Below, one piece after another: positions 8,043-16,403 of a stretch of 43,360 nt of DNA. The translations under genes were made by a program, and so were the position numbers. Positions within the stretch are counted from its first letter, which is position 1. Each line of letters opens with the position of its first letter. The notes below the pieces were generated by a model that was not told the DNA's origin, did no database searches, and was given only the letters and a program-made list of their open reading frames with translations. The DNA is from an uncultured Clostridium sp. (lineage in GTDB: Bacteria; Bacillota; Clostridia; Lachnospirales; Lachnospiraceae): the NCBI GenBank assembly GCA_902496665.1, contig CABVBU010000028.1, forward strand, positions 1-43,360, read 5' to 3'.

Positions 8043-8899
8043 GCCTTCCCCTTTTCCCACATGCCAAGGAATGAGTTCGTGAATTTCGTGAAGTCCCCAT
8101 TTCTGCATGCGTTCGCCATGGCTTTCTCCTCGTTTCCGAACCAGAGTCCCGGTCCGTCAAGACGGGCGGAAATGTTCGTCACATCGCCGGTCTGCGGGAG
8201 ATAGCCGTCGGAGTAGATGGTCACCGGGTAACGGTAGTCCGGAACCGGATAGTAGAGCATTGCGGTTCCGCCAAATTTCTCTTTTAAGTCCTCAAACAGA
8301 CCACGGAACTCCACCTCCAGGAAGGAGTGCTCAAATGGCGCCGCTCCCATGAAATAGCGGACACCAGACTCATTCTCCGCTGCCGCTAAAAGCTTTCCGC
8401 CAGGTCTCACAAGAGCTGCTGCTCTTGCCAGCAGATCTGCCGCCCCGTTTTTCTCCGTCCCGGAGAGCATGGACGGCAGGATCACATAGTCGAAGCCATC
8501 CTTATAGAGAACGTCAAGTTCTTCTGCCGCACGCTCTTTTCCCTTGTACTCTTTCCATCCAAGAGACTCTGCTCCCGCCTTCGGAAGTTCGCCGCGGACC
8601 AGGCAGAGATTTTTCTTCTCCCCGTGTCTTTTCCGGTTCACCTCCAGGTTCTCATCCCGTGGATCCAGAACAACGACCTCACCGGCGCGCTCCGCAAAGA
8701 GCCCGGTACAGGAACCGTAGTCGGATCCGACCTGGAGAACCCGGTCATTTTTTCCTATTTCCAACCACTCGAAAAGGTTTTCCCTTAACGGCGAAAATGC
8801 GTAGAGACACCACGGGCTTGTTTCGCCCCGCAGTGCCGCCTCCGCATCTCCTTTATACTTTTCGAGCAGGTCTAGAAGTTCATAACTGTAATCCTTCAT
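8039..8899 (-). CDS. SAM-dependent methyltransferase of the glycan locus
   Basis: A 286-aa class I methyltransferase-like protein. The SAM-binding motif I is RVLQVGSDYGSCTGLF (about residues 53-68), followed by an acidic strand end VVVLDPRDENL and the motif near ALVRPGGKLLAAAENE. GGGAG lies six bases before the ATG, 15 bases after the exporter ATPase, and its stop codon overlaps the glycosyltransferase start. Position between exporter and glycosyltransferase suggests it modifies the glycan, perhaps capping the chain end as terminal methylation does in several Wzm/Wzt systems. The substrate cannot be told from sequence. Confidence 0.8.
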   Translation of the reverse strand: MKDYSYELLDLLEKYKGDAEAALRGETSPWCLYAFSPLRENLFEWLEIGKNDRVLQVGSDYGSCTGLFAERAGEVVVLDPRDENLEVNRKRHGEKKNLCLVRGELPKAGAESLGWKEYKGKERAAEELDVLYKDGFDYVILPSMLSGTEKNGAADLLARAAALVRPGGKLLAAAENESGVRYFMGAAPFEHSFLEVEFRGLFEDLKEKFGGTAMLYYPVPDYRYPVTIYSDGYLPQTGDVTNISARLDGPGLWFGNEEKAMANACRNGDFTKFTNSFLGMWEKGKA

Positions 8900-8914
8900 C
8901 TTTTTCTCCCGCTT

Positions 8915-10231
8915 TTACGCCCTTGTAAGTGATGTCTCCACCTCGGACTCCATGTCGTAGACGCCGACCGTATTCTTGTTGGAGATCACCGTAATGTTTG
9001 CAATATTGTACAGGCGGTGGTAGACCACATGTTCCTCGCCCTCAAAGCCGGTACAGCTCATCGAGAGCAGGTACTCGCCGCCCTGTAATGTCATCTTCTG
9101 GGTAAAGGAAACGTCGTAGACATCGCCGTCCCCCACCGGTTTGATATCGCAGCCCTCGTACATGGTGTTCGTTCCGGTGAGGTCTGTTCCCTTTTTGTCG
9201 CGGATCGTGTAGGTAAAGATCGGACTCTTGAGCGGCGCGTGGAAGCGGATCCGCTCCTTGATCGTGAACATTTCTCCCTTTAACAGGAGGTTTGTGAGAT
9301 TTCCTCTCGCGTCGAAGAGTCCCAGGTCGAAGATCTCAGCCCGGCCGTCGCCGTACTCGGTGCGGTCTGTGTTGATGGTGATCTTGTCCTTCATGAGGGA
9401 TCCGTCAGAATGAGATTCCTCCACCTTCGCCTTTTTCTCATCGCCTAACATCCCGCCGGAATAATCGCTCTCCAATTCTTCATTCAAGGAATCCAGCTGG
9501 TTTGCCAGGATCTTCTTATAGAAATCCACCATACGGCCCGGCTCACCTTCCGCAATGAATTCGCCCTTGTTTAAGAGAACGACCTTATCGCAGTATTTGA
9601 TGATACTGCCCATATCGTGGGTAACCATGAGGATCGTTGTTCCTCTCTGCTTGATCTCCTCCATCTTCCGGTAACATTTTGCCTGAAAGAATACGTCTCC
9701 GACGGACAGGGCCTCGTCGACGATCAGGATCTCAGGCTCCACGTTAATGTTGAGCGCAAACGCCAGACGGACGAACATACCGCTGGAGTATGTCTTCACC
9801 GGCTGATAGACAAAATCGCCGATATCCGCGAAATCCAGGATATCCTGCAGCTTCTCATCCATCTCCTTCCGGGAATAGCCCATCATCGTGCCGTTCATAT
9901 AGATATTTTCGATTCCGGTGTAGTCCATGTTGAAGCCGGCACCAAGCTCCAGAAGTGCGGAAATCTTTCCCTCAACGTCCACCTGGCCTGTGGTCGGTGT
10001 AAGGACACCGGTGATGATCTTTAAGATCGTTGATTTACCGGAACCGTTCGTTCCGATAATGCCCACTGTCTGTCCTTTTTCTACGTTGAAGGACAGACCA
10101 TTTAAGGCATAGAAGTCTTTGTGATAGCTTTTATGTGTCGGGCTTAAGGACTCTTTCAAGCGGTCGATCGGCTTGTCGTAGAGCCTGTACACCTTCGTCA
10201 CGTCTTTTACTGTAATCGCATTGGCAGACAT
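8915..10231 (-). CDS. Polysaccharide ABC exporter ATPase with C-terminal substrate domain (Wzt/TagH-like)
   Basis: A 438-aa protein. Residues 1-250 are an ABC ATPase: Walker A GIIGTNGSGKST, signature YSSGMFVRLAFAL, Walker B ILIVDEALSVGD and the switch histidine in MVTHD. Residues about 290-430 are a beta-rich C-terminal domain like the carbohydrate-binding domain of Wzt proteins, which recognise the end of the finished chain before export. It pairs with the permease 9 bases upstream. AGGAGGAAACC precedes the ATG. The extra domain points to a system that selects its glycan rather than a minimal TagH. Confidence 0.93.
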   Translation of the reverse strand: MSANAITVKDVTKVYRLYDKPIDRLKESLSPTHKSYHKDFYALNGLSFNVEKGQTVGIIGTNGSGKSTILKIITGVLTPTTGQVDVEGKISALLELGAGFNMDYTGIENIYMNGTMMGYSRKEMDEKLQDILDFADIGDFVYQPVKTYSSGMFVRLAFALNINVEPEILIVDEALSVGDVFFQAKCYRKMEEIKQRGTTILMVTHDMGSIIKYCDKVVLLNKGEFIAEGEPGRMVDFYKKILANQLDSLNEELESDYSGGMLGDEKKAKVEESHSDGSLMKDKITINTDRTEYGDGRAEIFDLGLFDARGNLTNLLLKGEMFTIKERIRFHAPLKSPIFTYTIRDKKGTDLTGTNTMYEGCDIKPVGDGDVYDVSFTQKMTLQGGEYLLSMSCTGFEGEEHVVYHRLYNIANITVISNKNTVGVYDMESEVETSLTRA

Positions 10232-10240
10232 GGTTTCCTC

Positions 10241-11059
10241 CTACAATACATCTGAGAAATGCGGGCGAAGCCGCTTGAATACTTTGAGTCCCACTAACAT
10301 GGTGATCAGGGTCACTGCCCAGAAATACACGGTCAGTGTCGGACGCATGAAGAACCAGTCTCCCGTCAGCATGCTGTCACGGTATCCCGCCGCAATATAG
10401 TAAAACGGGTTCAGCTTCAGGATCATCGGAGCCATCGTCAGACCTTTGTCGAGGAATAACTGCTCGCTGTACATGATCGGGGTCAGCCACATGCCGAACT
10501 GCAGGCAGATGCTGACGATCTGTGCCATATCCTTGAAGAATACCTGGATCGCGCTGGTAAGATAGGTGAGCGCCAGAGCGTACATGGATGTGGCAAAGGA
10601 ATAATAAATGATCTGGATCCAGGAAATCTGCGGTCTTCTGCCGCTGACCAGGAATACGATAAACATGATCGCAACAAAGAACGCATGGACGAACAGGCAG
10701 GAGATCAGCTTGATCACAGGCAGGATCTCCACCTTAAATACTACTTTTTTTACCAGGTAGTTGTATTCCTGAAGACATCCTGTTCCGCAGTTTAAGGCTT
10801 CGGAGAAGAAGAACCACGGGGCGATACCCGGAACCAGCCACTGGACGTAGGAGGCGTTCGGCACCGGCGGCGCACTCTTGAATCCGATGGGACCGAAGAT
10901 GAGCCAATAGATCAGGACGGTGACGATGGGCTGGATAAACATCCAGACAACGCCAAAATAGGAGCCGACAAAACGTTTTCTGAAATCTGCCTTGGAGAGT
11001 TCCCAGATCAGTTTTCTTTTTGCCACCAGCTCCTTCAATAATGAAGTTAAATAATTCAC
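10241..11059 (-). CDS. Polysaccharide ABC exporter permease (Wzm/TagG-like)
   Basis: A 272-aa ABC-2 type membrane protein with about six transmembrane segments and the family features GVVWMFIQPIVTVLIYWLIF near the first segment and LNPFYYIAAGYRD near the end. It forms the channel for a lipid-linked polysaccharide energised by the ATPase that follows. The start is GTG with AAAGG about 10 bases upstream. A palindromic 88-bp repeat separates it from rfbC, but both genes probably share the promoter at 11896-11924. Confidence 0.93.
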   Translation of the reverse strand: MNYLTSLLKELVAKRKLIWELSKADFRKRFVGSYFGVVWMFIQPIVTVLIYWLIFGPIGFKSAPPVPNASYVQWLVPGIAPWFFFSEALNCGTGCLQEYNYLVKKVVFKVEILPVIKLISCLFVHAFFVAIMFIVFLVSGRRPQISWIQIIYYSFATSMYALALTYLTSAIQVFFKDMAQIVSICLQFGMWLTPIMYSEQLFLDKGLTMAPMILKLNPFYYIAAGYRDSMLTGDWFFMRPTLTVYFWAVTLITMLVGLKVFKRLRPHFSDVL

Positions 11060-11089
11060 GCTTTAACAACCTTTCTGCTTTATCGCAGC

Positions 11090-11177
11090 GCCCTATGTCA
11101 CGAAATACGGAAAAATGCTTATGCAAGCCAGCTTGCAGCACATTTTTCCGCATTTCGTGCCGCACTGCTAATTGCTA
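11090..11177 (-). repeat. 88-bp palindromic repeat starting at a stop codon, copy B1
   Basis: The minus strand begins with TAGCAAT, whose TAG is the rfbC stop codon, and ends TGACATAGGGC. Between them is a 19-bp stem with one mismatch (CACGAAAT-CGGAAAAATG at 11099-11117 against 11141-11159) around a GCAAGC/GCTTGC core. Copy B2 at 24437-24524 has exactly the same length and the same ends. Flanks differ, and the outer stem sequence differs but stays paired. It could be a mobile palindrome, an mRNA 3'-end stabiliser or a partial terminator within the operon. Confidence 0.8.
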
Positions 11178-11750
11178 ACGATCAAATTTGAAGATCTCTT
11201 TGAATCCCGGCCATTTCTGGTCTTTCTCGGAGATGATGAGCTGCATGTCCGGTGTGATCGGCCACTTTACACCGATGGTCTCATCGTTCCATGCAAGTCC
11301 GCCCTCGTCGCCCGGATGATAGAAATCGGTGCACTTGTAGGCAAACTCTGCCTCGTCGGAGAGAACGACAAAGCCGTGTGCGAAACCTTCCGGAATGTAG
11401 AACTGTTTCTTGTTCTCTGCGGAGAGCTCAACGCCGAACCACTTTCCGTATGTCTTGGAGTGTGTTCTTAAGTCAACCGCTACATCGAACACGGTTCCGC
11501 GTACCGCACGGACAAGCTTGCCCTGCGGGAACTGTTTCTGGAAGTGAAGGCCGCGGAGTACACCCTTTACGGACATCGACTGGTTATCCTGTACGAATAC
11601 CATATTGAGTCCTGCCTCTTTGAAGTCATTCTGGTTGTATGTCTCCATAAAATATCCGCGCTCGTCGTTGAATACGGTCGGCTCGATCACATGAAGGCCT
11701 TCGATTACCATTCCATCTGTTTCACAGGAAGAAACTTTGATCTTTCCCAT
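11175..11750 (-). CDS. rfbC: dTDP-4-dehydrorhamnose 3,5-epimerase
   Basis: RfbC (RmlC) epimerises dTDP-4-dehydro-6-deoxyglucose on the way to dTDP-L-rhamnose. The 191-aa cupin has the family motifs GYFMETYNQ, GVLRGLHFQ (the catalytic histidine region), FDVAVDLR and the PEGFAHGF segment, with YKCTDFY later. GAGGT lies upstream of the ATG. The other rhamnose genes (rfbA, rfbB, rfbD) are not in the window, so they are presumably elsewhere. Its presence implies rhamnose or a related sugar in the exported glycan. The stop codon TAG is the first triplet of the palindromic repeat B1. Confidence 0.95.
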   Translation of the reverse strand: MGKIKVSSCETDGMVIEGLHVIEPTVFNDERGYFMETYNQNDFKEAGLNMVFVQDNQSMSVKGVLRGLHFQKQFPQGKLVRAVRGTVFDVAVDLRTHSKTYGKWFGVELSAENKKQFYIPEGFAHGFVVLSDEAEFAYKCTDFYHPGDEGGLAWNDETIGVKWPITPDMQLIISEKDQKWPGFKEIFKFDR

Positions 11751-11822
11751 AGTCTTTTACCTCACATTTTTATAAATTTACGGCTGTAATTGTTTTCTCT
11801 TTCGGCATATGTCCGTTTCATT

Positions 11823-11852
11823 TCCGGAGTAAAAGCACATGCTTTTTCCGGA
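11823..11852. other. Hairpin in the rfbC leader
   Basis: TCCGGAGTAAAAGC and GCTTTTTCCGGA form an imperfect stem in the stretch between the rfbC promoter and start codon. No T-run follows it on the minus strand, so it would be part of the 5' untranslated RNA rather than a terminator. No known riboswitch is recognisable. Confidence 0.45.
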
Positions 11853-11895
11853 TCAGCCGCTGTATTTCCGCCATTTTTCGGCATTTCCGCACTAC

Positions 11896-11924
11896 ATCAT
11901 ACCACCCGGAGTGCAGAATGACAA
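11896..11924 (-). promoter_or_regulatory. Promoter of rfbC and the exporter operon
   Basis: On the minus strand TTGTCA (11919-11924), 17 bases and TATGAT (11896-11901) stand about 145 bases before the rfbC start. It divides the polysaccharide locus into two transcription units, with the flippase half upstream. The long leader, the promoter and element A2 account for the gene-free stretch 11751-12143. Confidence 0.75.
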
Positions 11925-11995
11925 TGTTTTTCTGCACTGACCTGCCCCACAGCCATTGATATAGAGGAATGTGCGGCAAATCGGTTTACATAATT

Positions 11996-12128
11996 GTAAC
12001 TATTCAGTACCTTCATAGTTACACGCAAAAATCCATTCCAGATCAGTTTCGCTGATGGGATTTTTGCCTCCTATCCTATGTTTTCTTACGGTCAGCGCAG
12101 CAAGTGCGCAGACCTACTGAACAGTTTT
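11996..12128 (+). mobile_element. 133-bp three-hairpin element, copy A2, with exact target duplication
   Basis: Begins with GTAACTATTCAG and the 27-bp terminal unit, ends CTGAACAGTTTT (the last two bases have drifted from GTTAC). It is exactly as long as A1 and A5. The 8-bp sequence ACATAATT occurs directly before (11988-11995) and after (12129-12136) it. The second stem is ATCAG/CTGAT here and ATCGGC/GCCGAT in A1, a paired change that keeps the hairpin. It lies 15 bases after the stop codon of the GT2 gene and has no coding capacity. Confidence 0.85.
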
Positions 12129-12143
12129 ACATAATTTCCAACT

Positions 12144-13070
12144 CTATTTCCAGTAATTCCTGTTCATAGATAACTTAACTACCAATGCCTTCGGCAGCTT
12201 CTTATACCGCTTCCCGGCAAGATATCCCATATACTTAAACCCGCTGTCCACCACAAGCTTCGGTACGAGAGATGCATGCCCCGTTTTTACCAGCCAGCGC
12301 GCGGTGTCCTTCACCATGCGGATCCCCTCGCCCTCGGACCGGATCCCGGAGAATACGTCGGGGTTGTCCGCCTGGGAGATCGCCAGGTCAAAGTTTCTGT
12401 GGAACTGCTGGGACGCCGTATAGTTATGGGAGTGGATCACTCTCGCATCTGCCGCATAGCAGACCGCATATCCGTTCTTCATGGCCTTTGCCGCGAAGAT
12501 CATGTCCTCATTGAAGATCGTCTTCCGGATAAATCCCCCCAGCTCCATATAGATCTCCCGCTTATATGCCGCGCAGACATTGGAACAGAAGTAGGTCTTG
12601 ATTCCCAGGGTGTCGAGGTCCGAGAGCCTCTTCACCCGGCTTTTGTCCGGATAGTTAAAGTCTCTCGTGTGGCGCTCGATGATATTGCAGTCCTTTGCAG
12701 GAAGCTGTCTCGCATAGGCCACGGCAATATCATCCCCGGAGAAAAGTGCGTCCGTCAGGGCTTTTATCAAATTTGTATCCGCTGGAAGCGCATCATGGGT
12801 CATGCAGACACAGACATCCGCGTCGGAGTGCTCGATCCCTGCGTTCCTCGTGGCACCGTGGTCAAATTCTTCCTTCGTCACATGGTACACAGAGAGATTT
12901 TCCGGGAGTCTTCCCGGTTCCAGGTTCTCCGTCCACTTGTCCCACAGGGACTTTTCTGTATTCATGATGATCAGCCGGTCCACCGGTACGGTCTGGCGTC
13001 CCAGCCGGTCAAATAATTCCAACAATCTGTTTCCCGGACCGTAGACCGGGATGATCACATCAACCTTCAT
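12144..13070 (-). CDS. GT2 glycosyltransferase, rhamnosyltransferase-like
   Basis: A 308-aa family 2 glycosyltransferase. The N-terminal VDVIIPVYGPGNRLLELF, the FDHGATRNAGIEHS block and CMTHDALPAD (nucleotide-sugar and metal site) are typical of RfbN/RgpB-like rhamnosyltransferases; FNEDMIFAAKAMKNGY carries the catalytic-base acidic pair. No membrane anchor is evident. It overlaps the flippase gene by 11 bases and lacks a strong ribosome-binding site, so translational coupling is likely. With rfbC next to it, transfer of rhamnose to the lipid-linked chain is plausible but not proven. Confidence 0.85.
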   Translation of the reverse strand: MKVDVIIPVYGPGNRLLELFDRLGRQTVPVDRLIIMNTEKSLWDKWTENLEPGRLPENLSVYHVTKEEFDHGATRNAGIEHSDADVCVCMTHDALPADTNLIKALTDALFSGDDIAVAYARQLPAKDCNIIERHTRDFNYPDKSRVKRLSDLDTLGIKTYFCSNVCAAYKREIYMELGGFIRKTIFNEDMIFAAKAMKNGYAVCYAADARVIHSHNYTASQQFHRNFDLAISQADNPDVFSGIRSEGEGIRMVKDTARWLVKTGHASLVPKLVVDSGFKYMGYLAGKRYKKLPKALVVKLSMNRNYWK

Positions 13071-14373
13071 TATGTTTTTGTGCTCTCTCTTTCTGTTTCA
13101 TAAAGCCTGCCGAAAAGATTCCGAAAAATACCATCAGTGCCGCCATCAAAAGCATGTATACAAAGGAACCGCCCTGAATCCCACCCGTCCGGACAAACCA
13201 GCCGGAGGAAAGGACTGCCAGCACACTGACAAAAGCATAGCCAAGAATGATGAACTTCTGTTTCTGCATGATAATAAGAGAATAGTAAAACAGGTTCATG
13301 AACGCATTCAGGGCGCCACCGATGATGATGAGCACCAGTGCCGCACGGCAGGTGGAAAGTCCTTCCCGCAGGTTCGGGTACAGCAGGCTGATCACCGGAA
13401 CTCCCAATAACCACGCACCGCCCACCGCAAGAACTGTCAGAGCCGCAATGATCAGGGCGAGGTTCATGATGATCTTCCGGAATGCTTTTAAATGACCGGT
13501 CTCCCAGTCTACCGCAAGCTTTGTAAGATATGGCCGGATCACAAAACCGGCAACCAGATTGATCACGCTGGTCGGCATAAAGATCGCGCCGTAGACCGCC
13601 AGATCACGGTCCGCCATATGGGCTTCGATGGCGTATTTCGATGCGGAAAAGATATAGAAGTCAAGAACTACCGAGAAAAATAACAGAATATTATCCCGGA
13701 AGAGCTGGAATTTCTTTCCGCGCCCCGACTTCCATGTCACATTCGGGAGTTCCCGGATCACAAGGAAATCAAACAGGAAAAATCCCACAAACTGCGCGCC
13801 GACTGCCCAGACACTGGCGGTCAGAAGCTCTCCCGTCACCGCGAGACTTCCGAGGAAGCAGGTTACGGAGAGGATCGTCCGGAACGCGTTGGATTTTCCC
13901 GTCAGGTACAGTCTTCCGCCCCGCTGAAATTCCGCCTCGTATGTATCCGCCAGGGCATCGATGACCTTGTAGACCACCATCAGGAAGACGACAGCCGCCT
14001 TCTCAAAGGTGTATCCGCTGACAAGAACGTAGCCAAAGCCCACGAGGATCGCGAGCCCGCAGGTGATAAGGCGCAGTCCCAGATAATCGCCGAAGGTATA
14101 TTTCTCCCCGGTATCCGTGATCTGGAACGGGCGGATTCCGAAGTATGCCGCCATGAACATGTGCTGTCCGAAGGTGGTGAAGGCGAAGGTGAACACTCCG
14201 CCCGCATCCTCACCCGCAAGCTGGACCACCGCGATGGAGAGCACCATGGACGCAAAGGCGTAGAGGAAGCTTCCGATCATATTCCAGATGATGTTCTTCT
14301 GCTCCGACACCGCGGATCCGTCGCCGATAATGAGTCTGGCGAAACCGTGAGACGTTTTCGGCCGGTTATTCAT
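13060..14373 (-). CDS. Wzx-like polysaccharide flippase (MOP superfamily)
   Basis: A 437-aa integral membrane protein with about 12 hydrophobic segments, starting IIWNMIGSFLYAFASMVLSIAVVQLAG as lipid-linked sugar flippases do, with basic loops between segments. It would turn over undecaprenyl-linked repeat units. The ATG at 14373 is preferred because AAGGA lies eight bases ahead; a TTG two codons upstream is the alternative. It overlaps glf by 8 bases. A Wzx-type flippase next to a Wzm/Wzt-type exporter is unusual, and no Wzy polymerase is visible here. Confidence 0.82.
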   Translation of the reverse strand: MNNRPKTSHGFARLIIGDGSAVSEQKNIIWNMIGSFLYAFASMVLSIAVVQLAGEDAGGVFTFAFTTFGQHMFMAAYFGIRPFQITDTGEKYTFGDYLGLRLITCGLAILVGFGYVLVSGYTFEKAAVVFLMVVYKVIDALADTYEAEFQRGGRLYLTGKSNAFRTILSVTCFLGSLAVTGELLTASVWAVGAQFVGFFLFDFLVIRELPNVTWKSGRGKKFQLFRDNILLFFSVVLDFYIFSASKYAIEAHMADRDLAVYGAIFMPTSVINLVAGFVIRPYLTKLAVDWETGHLKAFRKIIMNLALIIAALTVLAVGGAWLLGVPVISLLYPNLREGLSTCRAALVLIIIGGALNAFMNLFYYSLIIMQKQKFIILGYAFVSVLAVLSSGWFVRTGGIQGGSFVYMLLMAALMVFFGIFSAGFMKQKERAQKHNEG

Positions 14374-15475
14374 TTCCAAATTCCTTCTTTACGCAGGAGA
14401 GGGCAGACTCGATAACCTTATCCATATCGTAATAGCGGTACTCCGCAAGTCTTCCGCCGAAGATCACGTTCTCCTCTTTTCCAGCAAGTTCCGCGTATTT
14501 CTTATATAATTCCTGGTTTCTCTCATCGTTTACCGGATAGTACGGCTCCATGCCCTCGGTCCACTCCGCCGGGTACTCTCTCGTGATGACTGTCTTCTCC
14601 TGGGTTCCGAACTCGAAGTGTTTGTGCTCGATGATCCTCGTGTACGGAGTCTCACGGTCAGTGTAGTTGATGACCGCGTTGCCCTGGTAGTTGTCGCAGT
14701 CTAAGACTTCCGTCTCAAACCGCAGGCTGCGGTACTGGAGTTTTCCGAAGCAGTAGTCGAAATAGCTGTCGATGGTTCCTGTATACACGACCTTGTCCGC
14801 AAGGGCATCGTATTTTTCCTTGTCTGCCAGGTAATCAGTTCCCAGGCGGATCTCACAGCCCTCGAAGAGCTTTTCCGTGATCTTATTGTAGCCGCCGATC
14901 GGAATTCCCTGGTAAAGGTCGTTGAAGTAGTTGTTGTCGTAGGTGTAGCGTACCGGGAGACGTTTGATGATGAAAGCCGGGAGCTCCTTGCAGTCTCTGC
15001 CCCACTGTTTCTCGGTGTAGCCCTTGACAAGCTTCTGGTAGATATGGGTTCCCACAAGGCTGATGGCCTGCTCTTCCAGGTTCTTCGGCTCGCCCTTGAT
15101 GACCTTTCTCTGCTCATTGATGATCTTTTTTGCTTCCTCCGGAGTGGAGATTCCCCACATGCGGCTGAAGGTGTTCATGTTGAACGGCATGTTGTACATC
15201 TCGCCCTTGTAATTTGCAACCGGGCTGTTTGTGTAGCGGTTGAATTCCACGAGGCTGTTCACAAAGTTCCAGACTTCCTTGTTGCTGGTGTGGAAGATAT
15301 GGGCGCCGTAACGGTGTACGTTGATGCCCTCGATATTTTCACAGTAGATGTTTCCGCCTGCATGTTCCCTCTTCTCAAGAACCAGGCAGGTCTTTCCGGC
15401 TTTTTTTGCGTAATACGCGAAAACTCCGGCGAAAAGACCGCTGCCCACTAACAGGTAATCGTATTGTTTCTTCAT
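14366..15475 (-). CDS. glf: UDP-galactopyranose mutase
   Basis: Glf is a flavoenzyme that converts UDP-galactopyranose to UDP-galactofuranose. The 369-aa protein has the FAD-binding start YDYLLVGSGLFAGVFAYYA, the HAGGNIYCE and GAHIFHTSN motifs that bind substrate and flavin, and the EKQWGRD and RLPVRYTYDNNYFND segments. AGGAG lies 10 bases before the ATG at 15475; an in-frame ATG six codons earlier would leave that site inside the gene. Its presence predicts galactofuranose in the surface polymer. Confidence 0.97.
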   Translation of the reverse strand: MKKQYDYLLVGSGLFAGVFAYYAKKAGKTCLVLEKREHAGGNIYCENIEGINVHRYGAHIFHTSNKEVWNFVNSLVEFNRYTNSPVANYKGEMYNMPFNMNTFSRMWGISTPEEAKKIINEQRKVIKGEPKNLEEQAISLVGTHIYQKLVKGYTEKQWGRDCKELPAFIIKRLPVRYTYDNNYFNDLYQGIPIGGYNKITEKLFEGCEIRLGTDYLADKEKYDALADKVVYTGTIDSYFDYCFGKLQYRSLRFETEVLDCDNYQGNAVINYTDRETPYTRIIEHKHFEFGTQEKTVITREYPAEWTEGMEPYYPVNDERNQELYKKYAELAGKEENVIFGGRLAEYRYYDMDKVIESALSCVKKEFGNE

Positions 15476-15635
15476 ATCAACTGTTCTCCTCATTGTCTCA
15501 GCATTTCTATGCTGATGTATTTTGCAGTAGTTCTATTCTGCATTTTAATTCTTAGAATACTGTTTTTTACAGTTGTCCGGCTCAGTCATGCTCTTTTCAC
15601 ATAAGCGGGCTGAATTTTCTATCCTGCTGCCTGAA

Positions 15636-16142
15636 TTACTCCTCTTCCTTGATAGAAATTTTTTCTTTCGGAAGAATTCCTTGGATCTCCTCCACGAACT
15701 GGACTGCCGCAAACAGGGCCGATCCGGCAAAAATAAAGATATCACCCAGGTTGAAGACCACTTTTTTCAGTTTCTTCCACTGGATGCTGAAATAATCCAC
15801 CACATATCCGCGTTTGAGCCGGTCATAAAGGTTGCTTGCGCCGCCGGCCAGCACCAGGGTCAGCGCCGTCTTCTCCAGCACGCGTCCTTTCTTTCCGATC
15901 ACATACGCCCATGCACCAGCGACAGCCGACAGCATACAGACCGGGACCATCTCCACAAGTTTCGGGTATTCCTTCATGAATCCGAAGGAAAAGCCCGGAT
16001 TGTGATTTTTGTAGAGGCGGATCAGCCCGCCTGATTCTTTCACGGTTTTCGGGAATTCTTCATCGGGTCTGGCTTCGATCTCTTTTTTCACAGCCAGATC
16101 TGTAAGCGCAAGCGTCGTTCCAAATGTCAAAAATCCAAACAT
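15636..16142 (-). CDS. Divergent signal peptidase II (LspA-like)
   Basis: A 168-aa protein with about four membrane segments. LspA cleaves lipoprotein signal peptides after diacylglyceryl modification. The two catalytic aspartates appear retained in YVVDY and FNLGD, and the GGASNLYDRL motif is in place. It diverges in the N-terminal NxG motif (NHNPGFSFGF) and carries a charged insertion early in the sequence. GGGG precedes the ATG. It is on the same strand as glf, 160 bases upstream, and may or may not share its transcript. It could be a second LspA specialised for a subset of substrates. Confidence 0.75.
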   Translation of the reverse strand: MFGFLTFGTTLALTDLAVKKEIEARPDEEFPKTVKESGGLIRLYKNHNPGFSFGFMKEYPKLVEMVPVCMLSAVAGAWAYVIGKKGRVLEKTALTLVLAGGASNLYDRLKRGYVVDYFSIQWKKLKKVVFNLGDIFIFAGSALFAAVQFVEEIQGILPKEKISIKEEE

Positions 16143-16403
16143 TGCGATTCCCCTTTCTTTTCTGCCTTACATGATTGCATACTTTCACAGATATCCTTAT
16201 ATTACAACATTTTAAAGGGTCCGTCCATATATTTCTTATTTCCCGACTAGACTGTGCCGCCATTTTCACACGTTTTCTTCCCCATTTCATTTACGCCTCT
16301 CGTTCCTCTTCCCGTTTTCTGATCCTGTAATTTTCTTCGGAACATATGACTTTGTCCCTCATATACATATACAGTATGAACCATTTTCTGAGGAGTATCA
16401 GCC

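Noticed and set aside
10734..11165. A minus-strand open frame starting in repeat B1, similar at its start to one starting at 24512 in repeat B2
   Set aside because: The shared start (MR...RKN..QA.L.KHF) is just the palindrome translated; beyond it the two frames diverge into genuine genes read out of frame.
12276..13016. A 246-codon plus-strand frame
   Set aside because: Antisense shadow of the GT2 gene.
15559..15573. ACTGT/ACAGT inverted repeat upstream of glf considered as another element relic
   Set aside because: Only five paired bases and no flanking duplication; too little to assign.
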